DNA of 30,061 bases. Origin: CAYVUB01 sp964454675 (GTDB lineage: Bacteria; Bacteroidota; Bacteroidia; Flavobacteriales; Flavobacteriaceae). The DNA lies in NCBI GenBank assembly GCA_964454675.1, contig CAYVUB010000034.1:1-30061 (forward strand), written 5' to 3'. The notes under the pieces were generated by a model that did no database searches, had not been told where the DNA came from, and saw nothing but the letters and a program-made list of their open reading frames with translations. Below are positions 9,508 to 17,882 of this stretch, in pieces. Positions within the stretch are counted from its first letter, which is position 1. Each line of letters opens with the position of its first letter. The position numbers were made by a program, and so were the translations under genes.

Positions 9508-10446
9508 ATGAAAAAGTTTTTAAAAAATATAATTCTGTTTTTAATAGTGGCTTTGGTCGCAGGTGAAATTGTTGTCAGAGTAACTCATGCCGTGTCAGAT
9601 ATTCCTCAAAGGACTATTGATGAATATGGTATTCAAAAATACCTGCCAAATCAAGAAGGTTATTGGAAAGGCGGAGACCACAGCTGGATGATTAATAAAT
9701 TGGGATGGCCGGGCGAACTGCCAAAAAGCTATAACAATCTCATTATGGTTATTGGAGATTCGTACATTGAAAATTTCATGAACCCAAATGAGTGTCACCA
9801 ATCGGTATTTTTAAAAGCCAACATGCAAGATTACAATTTTATGGAAGCTGCACGTTCCGGGGTTTCATTAATTGAAGCTATGGAAATAAGCAAACAATTT
9901 GATTCCTTAAAACCACTCCAAATATTACTTTATGTAAACAATGAAGATTTTTACGAGAGTATTTCACAAGTAAAACCAATGAGCGATATCACACAACTGG
10001 ACATCAAGACCAATACCATTAAATTTGGTGAAATGAAAGCTCCTGTAGCTAAAAAAATCTTATACACATGGAAATTGTTATATTACTTTTACAACAGATT
10101 TCCGTTAGGTGGCGGTTTTGAAATTGCAGAAAACAGCCCTGAAAATTCCATTAAAGACTCAAAAAATGAAGGCTTAGAGTTTCAAACCGAAATAATGCAA
10201 CTCATGACCTTTATAAAACAAAACTATACCATTAACGATAAAACTTTGGTGTTTCATCCTAATTCAAATACATCAATCATTGAAATTTGCAGAAATACAG
10301 GATTTAATATAATTCTTTTAGACTCAAGTAATGATGACACCTGGGCATTTGATTACGACACTCACTGGACTTGCTATGGACACAAACAGGCTGCCCGACA
10401 GGTTAGCGAAAAACTTTTAAATCGTGTTTCTAAAGACACTAATTAG
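9508..10446 (+). CDS. SGNH-fold AlgX/AlgJ-like O-acetyltransferase partner
   Basis: This 312-residue protein has an N-terminal hydrophobic anchor or signal at about residues 5-22 (FLKNIILFLIVALVAGEI), so it should face the periplasm. The SGNH block I is IGDSY with the nucleophile Ser85. The catalytic Asp/His pair sits in DTHW at 284-287, the form seen in AlgJ, AlgX and PatB-like acetyltransferases. With the AlgI-like MBOAT 2 bp upstream it forms a classic two-component polysaccharide O-acylation pair: MBOAT passes the acyl group across the membrane and the SGNH protein puts it on the glycan. Esterase activity is possible from the fold alone, but the pairing favours transfer. The next gene starts 24 bp downstream. 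Confidence 0.88.
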   Translation: MKKFLKNIILFLIVALVAGEIVVRVTHAVSDIPQRTIDEYGIQKYLPNQEGYWKGGDHSWMINKLGWPGELPKSYNNLIMVIGDSYIENFMNPNECHQSVFLKANMQDYNFMEAARSGVSLIEAMEISKQFDSLKPLQILLYVNNEDFYESISQVKPMSDITQLDIKTNTIKFGEMKAPVAKKILYTWKLLYYFYNRFPLGGGFEIAENSPENSIKDSKNEGLEFQTEIMQLMTFIKQNYTINDKTLVFHPNSNTSIIEICRNTGFNIILLDSSNDDTWAFDYDTHWTCYGHKQAARQVSEKLLNRVSKDTN

Positions 10447-10470
10447 ATAATTATATCAAAAATAAAAAAC

Positions 10471-12318
10471 ATGTGTGGAATTTACGGAAGCACCATCTTA
10501 TACACTGAATCCCAAATTAAAGAAAAGTTAAAGCGTACAGCCTTTAGAGGACCTGACCAAATGGGATGGAAATTTTATAAATCAGACAACTATTCTATTG
10601 CTTTTGGACATAACAGACTATCAATTATAGATTTAGACGCGAGATCCAATCAGCCGTTTTCCTACTTAGATACTATTGAGATTGTTTTTAATGGAGAAAT
10701 CTTTAATTTTCAAGACATCAGACATAACCTCCATAAAAAGGGATATACTTTTAAAACCACAAGTGATACCGAAGTTATTTGTGCTGCTTATTTGGAGTAT
10801 GGAGAAGATTGTGTCAGTCATTTCAACGGAATGTTCGCCTTTGTCATATATGATAAAGTAAAACATCATTTTTTTGGAGCTCGTGACAGATTAGGTAAAA
10901 AACCATTTTATTATTATCATAATGGCAAAGATTTTGAATTTGCAAGTCAAATATCCTCAATTCAACTTCATAATACTAATTTAAGCATTTCAGAACATGC
11001 CATAAAGTCTTATTTAACCTGGGAAACCATACCGGATCCATTATCAATTTTTAACGAAGTACATAAATTATTGCCAGGACATTCGTTTACATTTAATTTA
11101 AAGTCAGGAACATTTAAAACAAAGCAATATTGGGACATTGACTATAATGGCAATACCAAATTTTTGGGCGATTATGAAGAGGCAAAATCTGAGCTTAAAC
11201 AGTTACTTTCAAACGCAGTAAAAATCAGAATGTTTGCAGATGTACCGGTTGGTGTATTTCTTTCCGGCGGCGTAGATTCATCAATTGTGGCAGCAATGGC
11301 GGCTCATACGTATGAGACTAAAGTTAAAACCTTTTCGGTAAAATTTAATGACAAAGGTTTTGACGAAAGCATATATGCAGAAAAAGTCGCCAATCATTTA
11401 CAAACAGATCACAATACCATTGAATGTAATTATGATGAAGGTATCGATTTAATTGAAAATTTTCATTATTACTACGATGAGCCTTTTGCAGATTCTTCTG
11501 CCATACCTTCCATGCTATTGGCAAAACACACAAAAAAACAAGTTACAGTGGCTATTTCAGGAGATGCCGGCGACGAAAACTTTTTAGGATATCACCGGTA
11601 TAACTGGATAAAACAAGGAGCTAACTTCATGAAAATTCCGTACCCTCTTAGGGTGTTGATGTCAAAACTCACCTCTTTATCCCCAAACTACAGATTGAAA
11701 ATTATCTCTGAATTTATGGCATATAAATCTATTGACTCTGTGTATTTGGATTCCAAAACAGATCTTAGTTTTAACTCTGCCAAAGATAGTTTCAATCCTG
11801 TGGATATCGACGAGCTAAAGTATTTGCTGCATGCCAACAAGAATTTACTTGAGAGAGTCTCAGATTTTGATATTAAAACCTATTTAAACTGGGATATCAA
11901 TACAAAAGTAGATAGAGCAACAATGGCATATTCATTAGAAGCAAGATCACCTTTAATGGATTACAGAATAGTAGAATTTGCACGCTCATTGCCTACCGAA
12001 TATAAATTTAAAGGGAAAAATCAAAAACGTATCTTAAAAGATGTATTGTATCAATATGTTCCAAAAGAATATTTTGACAGGCCTAAAGCCGGTTTTACCA
12101 TGCCGTTTGAAAACTGGTTTAGGCATGATTTAAAAGATTATGTACTCACAGAACTCAACACACAAAGTTTAAAAGAAATTCCCGGCATAAACTTAAGCGA
12201 AGTTTCTAATAACATAAAAAGGCACATGGATAAAAGTGCTAATTACTATCCGTTAATCTGGAAATTATTAGTGCTGAAACAATGGCTAAAGAATAACAAA
12301 GGTTATGAAATCAAATAA
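10471..12318 (+). CDS. asnB: Asparagine-synthase-like glutamine amidotransferase, paralogue 2
   Basis: This 615-residue AsnB-type protein starts MCGIY (catalytic Cys2). Glutaminase-domain motifs are FRGPD, FGHNRLSIIDLD, FNGEIFNF and SDTEV. The synthetase domain has SGGVDS at 265-270, DEPFADSSA, SGDAGDE at 363-369, RSPLMDYRI and GFTMPFENW. It is closer to paralogue 1 than to paralogue 3: both share DLDxRSNQP, lack the longer HRGPDDDG region, and have a changed string after the GDE motif (NFLGY here). Gly-to-Ala within SGDAGDE is unusual against the common SGDGGDE. Its 3' end overlaps the next glycosyltransferase by 14 bp, so the two are probably coupled and may modify or transfer the same residue. 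Sugar carboxyl amidation is the favoured role, inferred from context. Confidence 0.93.
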   Translation: MCGIYGSTILYTESQIKEKLKRTAFRGPDQMGWKFYKSDNYSIAFGHNRLSIIDLDARSNQPFSYLDTIEIVFNGEIFNFQDIRHNLHKKGYTFKTTSDTEVICAAYLEYGEDCVSHFNGMFAFVIYDKVKHHFFGARDRLGKKPFYYYHNGKDFEFASQISSIQLHNTNLSISEHAIKSYLTWETIPDPLSIFNEVHKLLPGHSFTFNLKSGTFKTKQYWDIDYNGNTKFLGDYEEAKSELKQLLSNAVKIRMFADVPVGVFLSGGVDSSIVAAMAAHTYETKVKTFSVKFNDKGFDESIYAEKVANHLQTDHNTIECNYDEGIDLIENFHYYYDEPFADSSAIPSMLLAKHTKKQVTVAISGDAGDENFLGYHRYNWIKQGANFMKIPYPLRVLMSKLTSLSPNYRLKIISEFMAYKSIDSVYLDSKTDLSFNSAKDSFNPVDIDELKYLLHANKNLLERVSDFDIKTYLNWDINTKVDRATMAYSLEARSPLMDYRIVEFARSLPTEYKFKGKNQKRILKDVLYQYVPKEYFDRPKAGFTMPFENWFRHDLKDYVLTELNTQSLKEIPGINLSEVSNNIKRHMDKSANYYPLIWKLLVLKQWLKNNKGYEIK

Positions 12319-13402
12319 GATTACTATTACGTTTGTACTTCCTAATTTATTGCCAGGCGGTGCAGAACGAGTGATGTCTTATATCGCTCAAAATATTGAC
12401 CGTCAAAAGTTTAATGCAACACTATTAATCATAGGTTATTCTAAAGATGCGTCTTATGATGTACATGGTATTGATGTTGTTTTTTTAGAAAAACCCAAAG
12501 TATCAAAAGGCGTTTTTTCATTATTTCACTATATCCGGAAAACAAAACCTGATATTCTTGTAAGTGCAATTGCTCATTTAAATACCGTTACTGCATTTTT
12601 ATCATTATTATTTCCAAAAACAATATTTATCGCCCGGGAAGTTAATGTTTTAAGTGTGCTGGCTAAGTATGAAAATCAGGGAAAAACTTCAATCCTTGAC
12701 AGTGTAATTGACAGGAGATTCAATTTTTTTAATAAAGTAATTTGCCAGTCAAAAGATATGCTGGATGATTTTCATAAAAATTACAATGTCAAAAATGATA
12801 AGCTCGTTGTAATTAATAACCCAATTACGGATAACTTCAAACTTAAAGAAAGAAACGGCAAAAATAACCCGATACATTTTATAACTGTTGCCCGGTTTGA
12901 TAAAGAAAAAGGTCATCATAGAATTCTTGAAGCTCTGTCGCGGGTTAGCTTTGATTTTCACTATACCCTAATAGGCAAAGGTGTTCTTCACGAAGAAATT
13001 TTTTCATTAATTGATACGTTAAATTTAAAAAATAAAATATCTCATATACCATTTACTACAGAAGTTGAAAACTATTTGGCAGAAAGTGATTTATATTTAC
13101 AAGGCTCATATACAGAAGGATTTCCTAACTCTATAATTGAAAGTTGTATGGTTGGCACGCCCGTTCTTGCCATAGATGCACCCGGTGGGATAAATGAAAT
13201 TATTTATCCGGATATAAACGGTAAAATTGTTTCTGATGTCAATGAATTTGTAGAAGCGCTTGAAAAAATTAATTCCAACTACAGCTTTAATCCAAAGGAT
13301 GTTAGCGCATCTGTTAGCAAAAGGTATAGCAGCAAAACTATTCTCACTAAATACGAAGATTTATTCATGAAAGTTTATCAAGAAAAAAATCAATTGAAAT
13401 GA
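12305..13402 (+). CDS. Glycosyltransferase family 4
   Basis: This GT-B fold retaining glycosyltransferase has 365 residues. The acceptor-side motif LPGGAERVMSYI is near the N-terminus, and the donor-site EX7E motif is at E271-E279 (EGFPNSIIE), followed by a GGINEII loop. The start ATG lies inside the end of amidotransferase 2 (14-bp overlap), and its own stop overlaps the next gene in ATGA. The three genes therefore form a coupled translational unit. Sugar specificity cannot be assigned. The amidotransferase overlap suggests, but does not show, that its donor or product is the amidated sugar. Confidence 0.9.
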   Translation: MKSNKITITFVLPNLLPGGAERVMSYIAQNIDRQKFNATLLIIGYSKDASYDVHGIDVVFLEKPKVSKGVFSLFHYIRKTKPDILVSAIAHLNTVTAFLSLLFPKTIFIAREVNVLSVLAKYENQGKTSILDSVIDRRFNFFNKVICQSKDMLDDFHKNYNVKNDKLVVINNPITDNFKLKERNGKNNPIHFITVARFDKEKGHHRILEALSRVSFDFHYTLIGKGVLHEEIFSLIDTLNLKNKISHIPFTTEVENYLAESDLYLQGSYTEGFPNSIIESCMVGTPVLAIDAPGGINEIIYPDINGKIVSDVNEFVEALEKINSNYSFNPKDVSASVSKRYSSKTILTKYEDLFMKVYQEKNQLK

Positions 13403-14544
13403 AATTAGGCATTTTCATATATTCATTATCCGGTGGCGGTGCAGAACGCGTGGTGTCTTACCTTGTTTCTTATTGCATTAAAAACAATATCGAAACACAT
13501 TTAATACTCATGAATGCTAATATTGAATATGAGCTGCCTAAAGACCTGAATATACATTATATAGAAAAATCTGATGCTTATGAAAGCGGTGTTATAAAAG
13601 CGATAAAAATTCCAATGTTGGCTTACAGGTATTCAAAATTGGTAAAAAAATTAAAAATCACACACAGTTTAAGCTTTTTAACAAGACCGTCATTTATAAA
13701 TGTTGTGGCAAGCAAAATGACAAATCATAAGTTTAAAGTTATCATAAATGAAAGAGCTTTTCCAAGCCTGCAGTATAGCTACAAAAGTTTTCAATCCACT
13801 TTCAATAAAACATTGATTAAATTACTTTATAAAAAAGCAGATATTGTAATTTCAAATTCTTATGGCAATGCCAAGGATTTATTGGATAATTTTAAAGTAC
13901 CGCACAACAAAATGAAGGTCATTCATAATCCTATCGATTTAGATAAAATTAATGCCATACAGCCAATAGACAATTTTTTTGACACTACAAAATTTAATAT
14001 AATTACTTTGGGGCGTTTAGACATCGGCAAAAATCACGAAATGCTGATTAAAACAATCCACCAATTACAAAACCCTTTAGTAAGGTTGTACATTTTTGGA
14101 GTTGGCGATATGCAAGATGAACTGGAACAATTAATTAACCAACTCAATGTAAAGCAACAAATTATTTTAATGGGATTTGATGCCAGCCCCTATAAATATT
14201 TAAAAGCAGCAGACCTGTTCATTTTTGGCTCTAATCACGAAGGATTCCCAAATGTTTTATTAGAAGCCATGGCTTGTGGGTTACCAATATTAACAACCAA
14301 TTGTCAATCCGGTCCAAGTGAAATTATGGAATTAAAAGAGGTTAAGGATGATTTAATGATAACAGATTACGGAATTTTGGTGCCTGTAAAAAATGTCAAT
14401 CTTATGGCTAAAGGCATTAATTATTTTGTAACTAATAAAAACTACTTAAAAGACTGCAAAATAAACGGACAAAAGCGTGTAAAAGATTTTGAAAAAGACC
14501 ATATTTTAAAAAAATATATAGATTTGATTATCTCTACACCCTAA
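13399..14544 (+). CDS. Glycosyltransferase family 4
   Basis: This is a 381-residue GT-B enzyme. The N-terminal motif is SGGGAERVVSYL, and the C-terminal domain has EX7E at E281-E289 (EGFPNVLLE) plus a GPSEIM loop. The start overlaps the stop of the previous glycosyltransferase by 4 bp (ATGA). Together with 5671-6732 and 12305-13402, it belongs to a set of GT4 proteins that share the GGAERV signature, and they may descend from one another. A short spacer of 27 bp precedes the third amidotransferase. Donor and linkage are unknown. Confidence 0.9.
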   Translation: MKLGIFIYSLSGGGAERVVSYLVSYCIKNNIETHLILMNANIEYELPKDLNIHYIEKSDAYESGVIKAIKIPMLAYRYSKLVKKLKITHSLSFLTRPSFINVVASKMTNHKFKVIINERAFPSLQYSYKSFQSTFNKTLIKLLYKKADIVISNSYGNAKDLLDNFKVPHNKMKVIHNPIDLDKINAIQPIDNFFDTTKFNIITLGRLDIGKNHEMLIKTIHQLQNPLVRLYIFGVGDMQDELEQLINQLNVKQQIILMGFDASPYKYLKAADLFIFGSNHEGFPNVLLEAMACGLPILTTNCQSGPSEIMELKEVKDDLMITDYGILVPVKNVNLMAKGINYFVTNKNYLKDCKINGQKRVKDFEKDHILKKYIDLIISTP

Positions 14545-14571
14545 GTTTATTGATTAAAACTAATATAAAGT

Positions 14572-16476
14572 ATGTGCGGAATAAACGGAATCATAGCCAA
14601 AACCAACCGGAATAAAAACGAAATATCATCAACCTTGCACAAAATGAATGACTTGATTATTCACAGAGGTCCCGATGATGATGGTATATTTTCTGAAGAA
14701 AACGATACGTTTACCGTTGGTATGGCAATGCGACGATTATCCATTATAGATTTATCATCCGGTAAACAACCTATATTTTCTGACGACAAAAAAATTGTTA
14801 TTGTTTTTAATGGCGAAATCTATAATTACAAGATTATAAAATCCAAATTAGAAGCCGAAGGTATTACTTTCAACACTTCAAGCGATACAGAAGTCATATT
14901 AAAGGCTTATGAAAAATATGGTGCCAAATCTTTTCAATGGCTTGACGGCATGTATGGCTTTAGCATCTATGACAAAAACATCAATAAGGTATTCATTGCC
15001 CGTGATTTTTTTGGAGAAAAACCATTGTATTACACCCATACCGAGAAAGAATTTATTTGGGCTTCCGAATTAAAATCCATTATTAAAACGATTGATTTTA
15101 AACCCGGTATTTCCAAAAAAGGCCTGAATCTTTATTTCAGGCTTACCTACATTCCTGCACCACACACTATTTACGAAGATATTTATAAACTTGAAGCCAA
15201 TCACTACATTGAATATGATTTGGTATCACATAGCACGACCATCCATAAAATCAACAGTGAACCCAAACCACAAACAAGCAACATATCGTTTGATGATGCA
15301 AAAGAAAAAACTAAAGATTTGGTTTACAAAAGTGTTGATAGCAGATCAATAGCCGATGTAGGTTTGGGAACCTTTTTATCCGGAGGTGTAGATTCTTCTA
15401 TTATTTCATTATGCCTGTCGCAAACAACCGATAAAAAGATTGACACATTTTCAATAGGGTTTAAAAAAGCATCGTATGATGAAACCGACAAATCCAGAGT
15501 GGTCGCCAAAATGTTAAACAGCAATCATCACGAGTTTATCATAGACGAAGATGACCTTAAAAATAACATTCATGATATTTTAATCAATTTTGACGAGCCG
15601 TTTTCAGATACCGCAGCCCTACCCACTCACCTGTTATCCGAAAAAACAAGAGCTCACGTAACCGTAGCATTGACAGGCGATGGCGGCGACGAAGTATTTG
15701 GAGGTTACAACAAATACTATATTGGTAAAATGAACAAACATTATACTAATATCATCCCAAAACAAATTCATAAAACAATTTTAAAGCTAAATAATAAATA
15801 CCTTATAAGCAAGGACGACACCCGAGGAAAAAAATTTCAAATTAATAAATTGTTGAATGCTATTAATTATGACGGAAATTTTTACTGGGATATTATCTCT
15901 TTGGCAAATACAGGCAATCAGCTGGCAGAAATAATGTTGCCCGGTTATTTTGAAACCAATATTTTTCAGGAATATAAAGACATTTTAGAAAACAAGAAAA
16001 TTGAAGCCCTTACCGACTTTAGATTAGTAGATAAAATGCTGAGTTTAGACGGCGGCATGTTAACTAAAGTTGACAGAACCAGTATGATGGTTTCTTTAGA
16101 ATGCAGAGCGCCTTTTTTAAACCGGGAACTATGGGAATTTACCAACATCTTACCGGAAAGCTATTTGATGAAAGGCTGGAATAAAAAATACCTTCTAAAA
16201 GAAGCGTTCAGAGAACAGTTTCCTAAAGATTTTTTAGAGAAAAGCAAAAGCGGATTTGGAAGCCCGACCGGAGATTGGCTAAGACAAAGCCTTAGAAAAG
16301 AACTTGAAAGCTACATTGAACCCGAGTTATTAAAATCTCAAGGTATTTTTAATGTGGAAGCAATTACAAAATTAGTTAAAGACCATCTGGAAAGTAAAAA
16401 AGACAGTACTTTTAGGGTATGGTCTTACTACTGCTTCCAAAAATGGTATAAGCACACCTTTCTTAATAAAAATTAA
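14572..16476 (+). CDS. asnB: Asparagine-synthase-like glutamine amidotransferase, paralogue 3
   Basis: This 634-residue AsnB-type protein starts MCGINGI with catalytic Cys2. It has the standard HRGPDDDG, MAMRRLSIIDL, FNGEIYNY and SDTEV glutaminase motifs, then SGGVDSS from residue 270, DEPFSDTAALP, TGDGGDEVFGGY from 368, CRAPFLNREL and GFGSPTGDW. These are the canonical forms of the wider family, unlike the altered strings in paralogues 1 and 2. It is therefore the copy most like known locus-borne amidotransferases and like true asparagine synthases. Six bases separate it from the following PglA-like glycosyltransferase. A role in amidating a sugar acid or attached amino acid is inferred. Housekeeping asparagine synthesis cannot be excluded for this copy. 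Confidence 0.93.
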   Translation: MCGINGIIAKTNRNKNEISSTLHKMNDLIIHRGPDDDGIFSEENDTFTVGMAMRRLSIIDLSSGKQPIFSDDKKIVIVFNGEIYNYKIIKSKLEAEGITFNTSSDTEVILKAYEKYGAKSFQWLDGMYGFSIYDKNINKVFIARDFFGEKPLYYTHTEKEFIWASELKSIIKTIDFKPGISKKGLNLYFRLTYIPAPHTIYEDIYKLEANHYIEYDLVSHSTTIHKINSEPKPQTSNISFDDAKEKTKDLVYKSVDSRSIADVGLGTFLSGGVDSSIISLCLSQTTDKKIDTFSIGFKKASYDETDKSRVVAKMLNSNHHEFIIDEDDLKNNIHDILINFDEPFSDTAALPTHLLSEKTRAHVTVALTGDGGDEVFGGYNKYYIGKMNKHYTNIIPKQIHKTILKLNNKYLISKDDTRGKKFQINKLLNAINYDGNFYWDIISLANTGNQLAEIMLPGYFETNIFQEYKDILENKKIEALTDFRLVDKMLSLDGGMLTKVDRTSMMVSLECRAPFLNRELWEFTNILPESYLMKGWNKKYLLKEAFREQFPKDFLEKSKSGFGSPTGDWLRQSLRKELESYIEPELLKSQGIFNVEAITKLVKDHLESKKDSTFRVWSYYCFQKWYKHTFLNKN

Positions 16477-16482
16477 CACAGA

Positions 16483-17616
16483 ATGGGAAGAAAAAGAATA
16501 TTGATTATCGCATCTCACGCAAGCGCCATTGCTTGGTTTAGAGGAGATTTTATAAAACATTTAATCGGGGATAATTTTGAGGTTTTTACGGCAGCACCGG
16601 ATTATACCGAAGAAGATTTTGAAGACATCAAAACTTTGGGTGCAACGCCGCTTGTATTTAAATTACAACGTACAGGCCTCAATCCTTTCAAGGATTTAAA
16701 ATCTATCATGGAATTAAAATCCTTAATAAAAAACCACCATATAGACTTAGTTTTCCCTTATACCGTAAAGCCTGTAATTTATGGCTCTATGGCTGCCAAT
16801 ATGTGTAAAGTTCCTGTAATTTCATTAATTACGGGGTTGGGATATACCTTTTCCGGGGTTTCAACAAAATCAAAAATTTTACAAAAATTCAATGAAATAC
16901 TTTACAAATTATCTGTTAGAAAAAATAAAGTCATCGTATTTCAAAATAAAGACGACCATCAATTGTTTTTAGACAGAAATATGATTTCAAAACAGCAAAA
17001 CGTAGCTTTTGTAAGCGGTTCTGGTGTTAATCTCAATCAATTTTTATTCAAAGAAAAAAACGTCACCGGTAGCGTAAGATTTTTATTAATTGCCAGATTG
17101 ATTAAAGAAAAAGGCATCGCACTGTATATGGATGCAGCAAAACTATTGAAACCAAAGTACCCTGAATCTGAATTTCATTTAATAGGCATAACCGAAACAT
17201 CGCCATCTGCAATAAGTGAATCCAAAATTAATAAGTTACATCAAGAAGGTATTATCATTTTTCATGGTTATCAAGGCAATGTACAAGAACATTTTCATAA
17301 AACAGATGTTTTTGTATTGCCAAGTTATTATAGAGAAGGCATACCAAGAACAACACTCGAAGCCTGTGCTTCGGGCAATCCCATCATCACAACAGATTCT
17401 GTTGGTTGCAGAGAAGCTGTTAAGGAAGGAGCAAACGGTTTTCTTATTGAGCCCAAAAATTTGGATGCTTTGGTAAAAGCTATGGAGTATTTTATTAAAA
17501 ATCCGGATAAAATAAAAGAAATGGGCATTAACAGCAGAAAATATGCCGAAGAACGCTTTGATGTTAATATTATAAATAATGATTTGGTACACTTAATTAA
17601 AGAAGAGCTAAAATAG
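16483..17616 (+). CDS. PglA-like glycosyltransferase family 4
   Basis: This 377-residue GT-B enzyme differs from the other GT4 proteins here. It lacks GGAERV and instead starts with an IIASHASAIAWFRGDFI segment, then TGLNPFKDL, VKPVIYGSMAA and LITGLGYTFSG. These are the features of the PglA/WbpT-like branch that adds the second sugar to a short-chain lipid-linked primer. The donor-site EX7E is E285-E293 (EGIPRTTLE), followed by SVGCREAV. In Campylobacter, PglA acts right after PglC, and a PglC-type enzyme is encoded two genes downstream, so this is a good candidate for the second transferase in the chain. The MITE-like element begins 9 bp after its stop codon. Confidence 0.88.
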   Translation: MGRKRILIIASHASAIAWFRGDFIKHLIGDNFEVFTAAPDYTEEDFEDIKTLGATPLVFKLQRTGLNPFKDLKSIMELKSLIKNHHIDLVFPYTVKPVIYGSMAANMCKVPVISLITGLGYTFSGVSTKSKILQKFNEILYKLSVRKNKVIVFQNKDDHQLFLDRNMISKQQNVAFVSGSGVNLNQFLFKEKNVTGSVRFLLIARLIKEKGIALYMDAAKLLKPKYPESEFHLIGITETSPSAISESKINKLHQEGIIIFHGYQGNVQEHFHKTDVFVLPSYYREGIPRTTLEACASGNPIITTDSVGCREAVKEGANGFLIEPKNLDALVKAMEYFIKNPDKIKEMGINSRKYAEERFDVNIINNDLVHLIKEELK

Positions 17617-17625
17617 CTGTAATTT
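17617..17625. repeat. Left copy of 9-bp direct repeat (putative target-site duplication)
   Basis: CTGTAATTT sits directly after the stop codon of the PglA-like gene and directly before the left terminal inverted repeat. The same 9 bases follow the right terminal repeat. Confidence 0.75.
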
Positions 17626-17865
17626 TTTAGTACACGAAAAAAATCGCAATATATTGAAATTCAAAAAGTTTAACCACATAAAGACATAGCTGTTTATATT
17701 GTATTTACTGTGTAAGGTTTCATAGTCCACCTTTGGCAGCATAGTTTTGTAAAACTATATGTTCCACCAAAGGTGGAAACTATCCAAAAACCGATAAAGA
17801 TTATAAAAATCTATATTCCTATGTGGTTTTAAATTAGCTATATACATTTTTTATCGTGTACTGAA
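17626..17865. mobile_element. 240-bp MITE-like element with terminal inverted repeats
   Basis: The left end TTTAGTACACGA (17626-17637) is the inverse of the right end TCGTGTACTGAA (17854-17865) with one mismatch. Matching A- and T-runs continue just inside, with one extra base on the right. Internal nested inverted repeats include AACCACATA (17672-17680) with TATGTGGTT (17820-17828), TCCACCTTTGG (17726-17736) with CCAAAGGTGGA (17767-17777), and the central ATAGTTTTGTAAAACTAT (17741-17758). No ORF of useful length is inside. Perfect 9-bp direct repeats flank it, as expected for a target-site duplication. It looks like a non-autonomous, highly folded insertion; the parent transposase family was not identified. 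Confidence 0.8.
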
Positions 17866-17874
17866 CTGTAATTT
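17866..17874. repeat. Right copy of 9-bp direct repeat (putative target-site duplication)
   Basis: CTGTAATTT directly follows the right terminal inverted repeat. Removing the element plus one copy leaves only 17 bp between the PglA-like stop and the next start, a normal operon spacing. Confidence 0.75.
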
Positions 17875-17882
17875 ATTTTTTA

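Noticed and set aside
17236..17592. 118-codon minus-strand ORF inside the PglA-like gene
   Set aside because: It lies wholly within a well-supported glycosyltransferase in the antisense frame and has no domain-like features.
17626..17865. CRISPR array or small structured RNA as explanation for the repeats
   Set aside because: There are no regularly spaced direct repeats. The structure is one nested inverted repeat with a flanking 9-bp direct repeat, which fits an insertion better.
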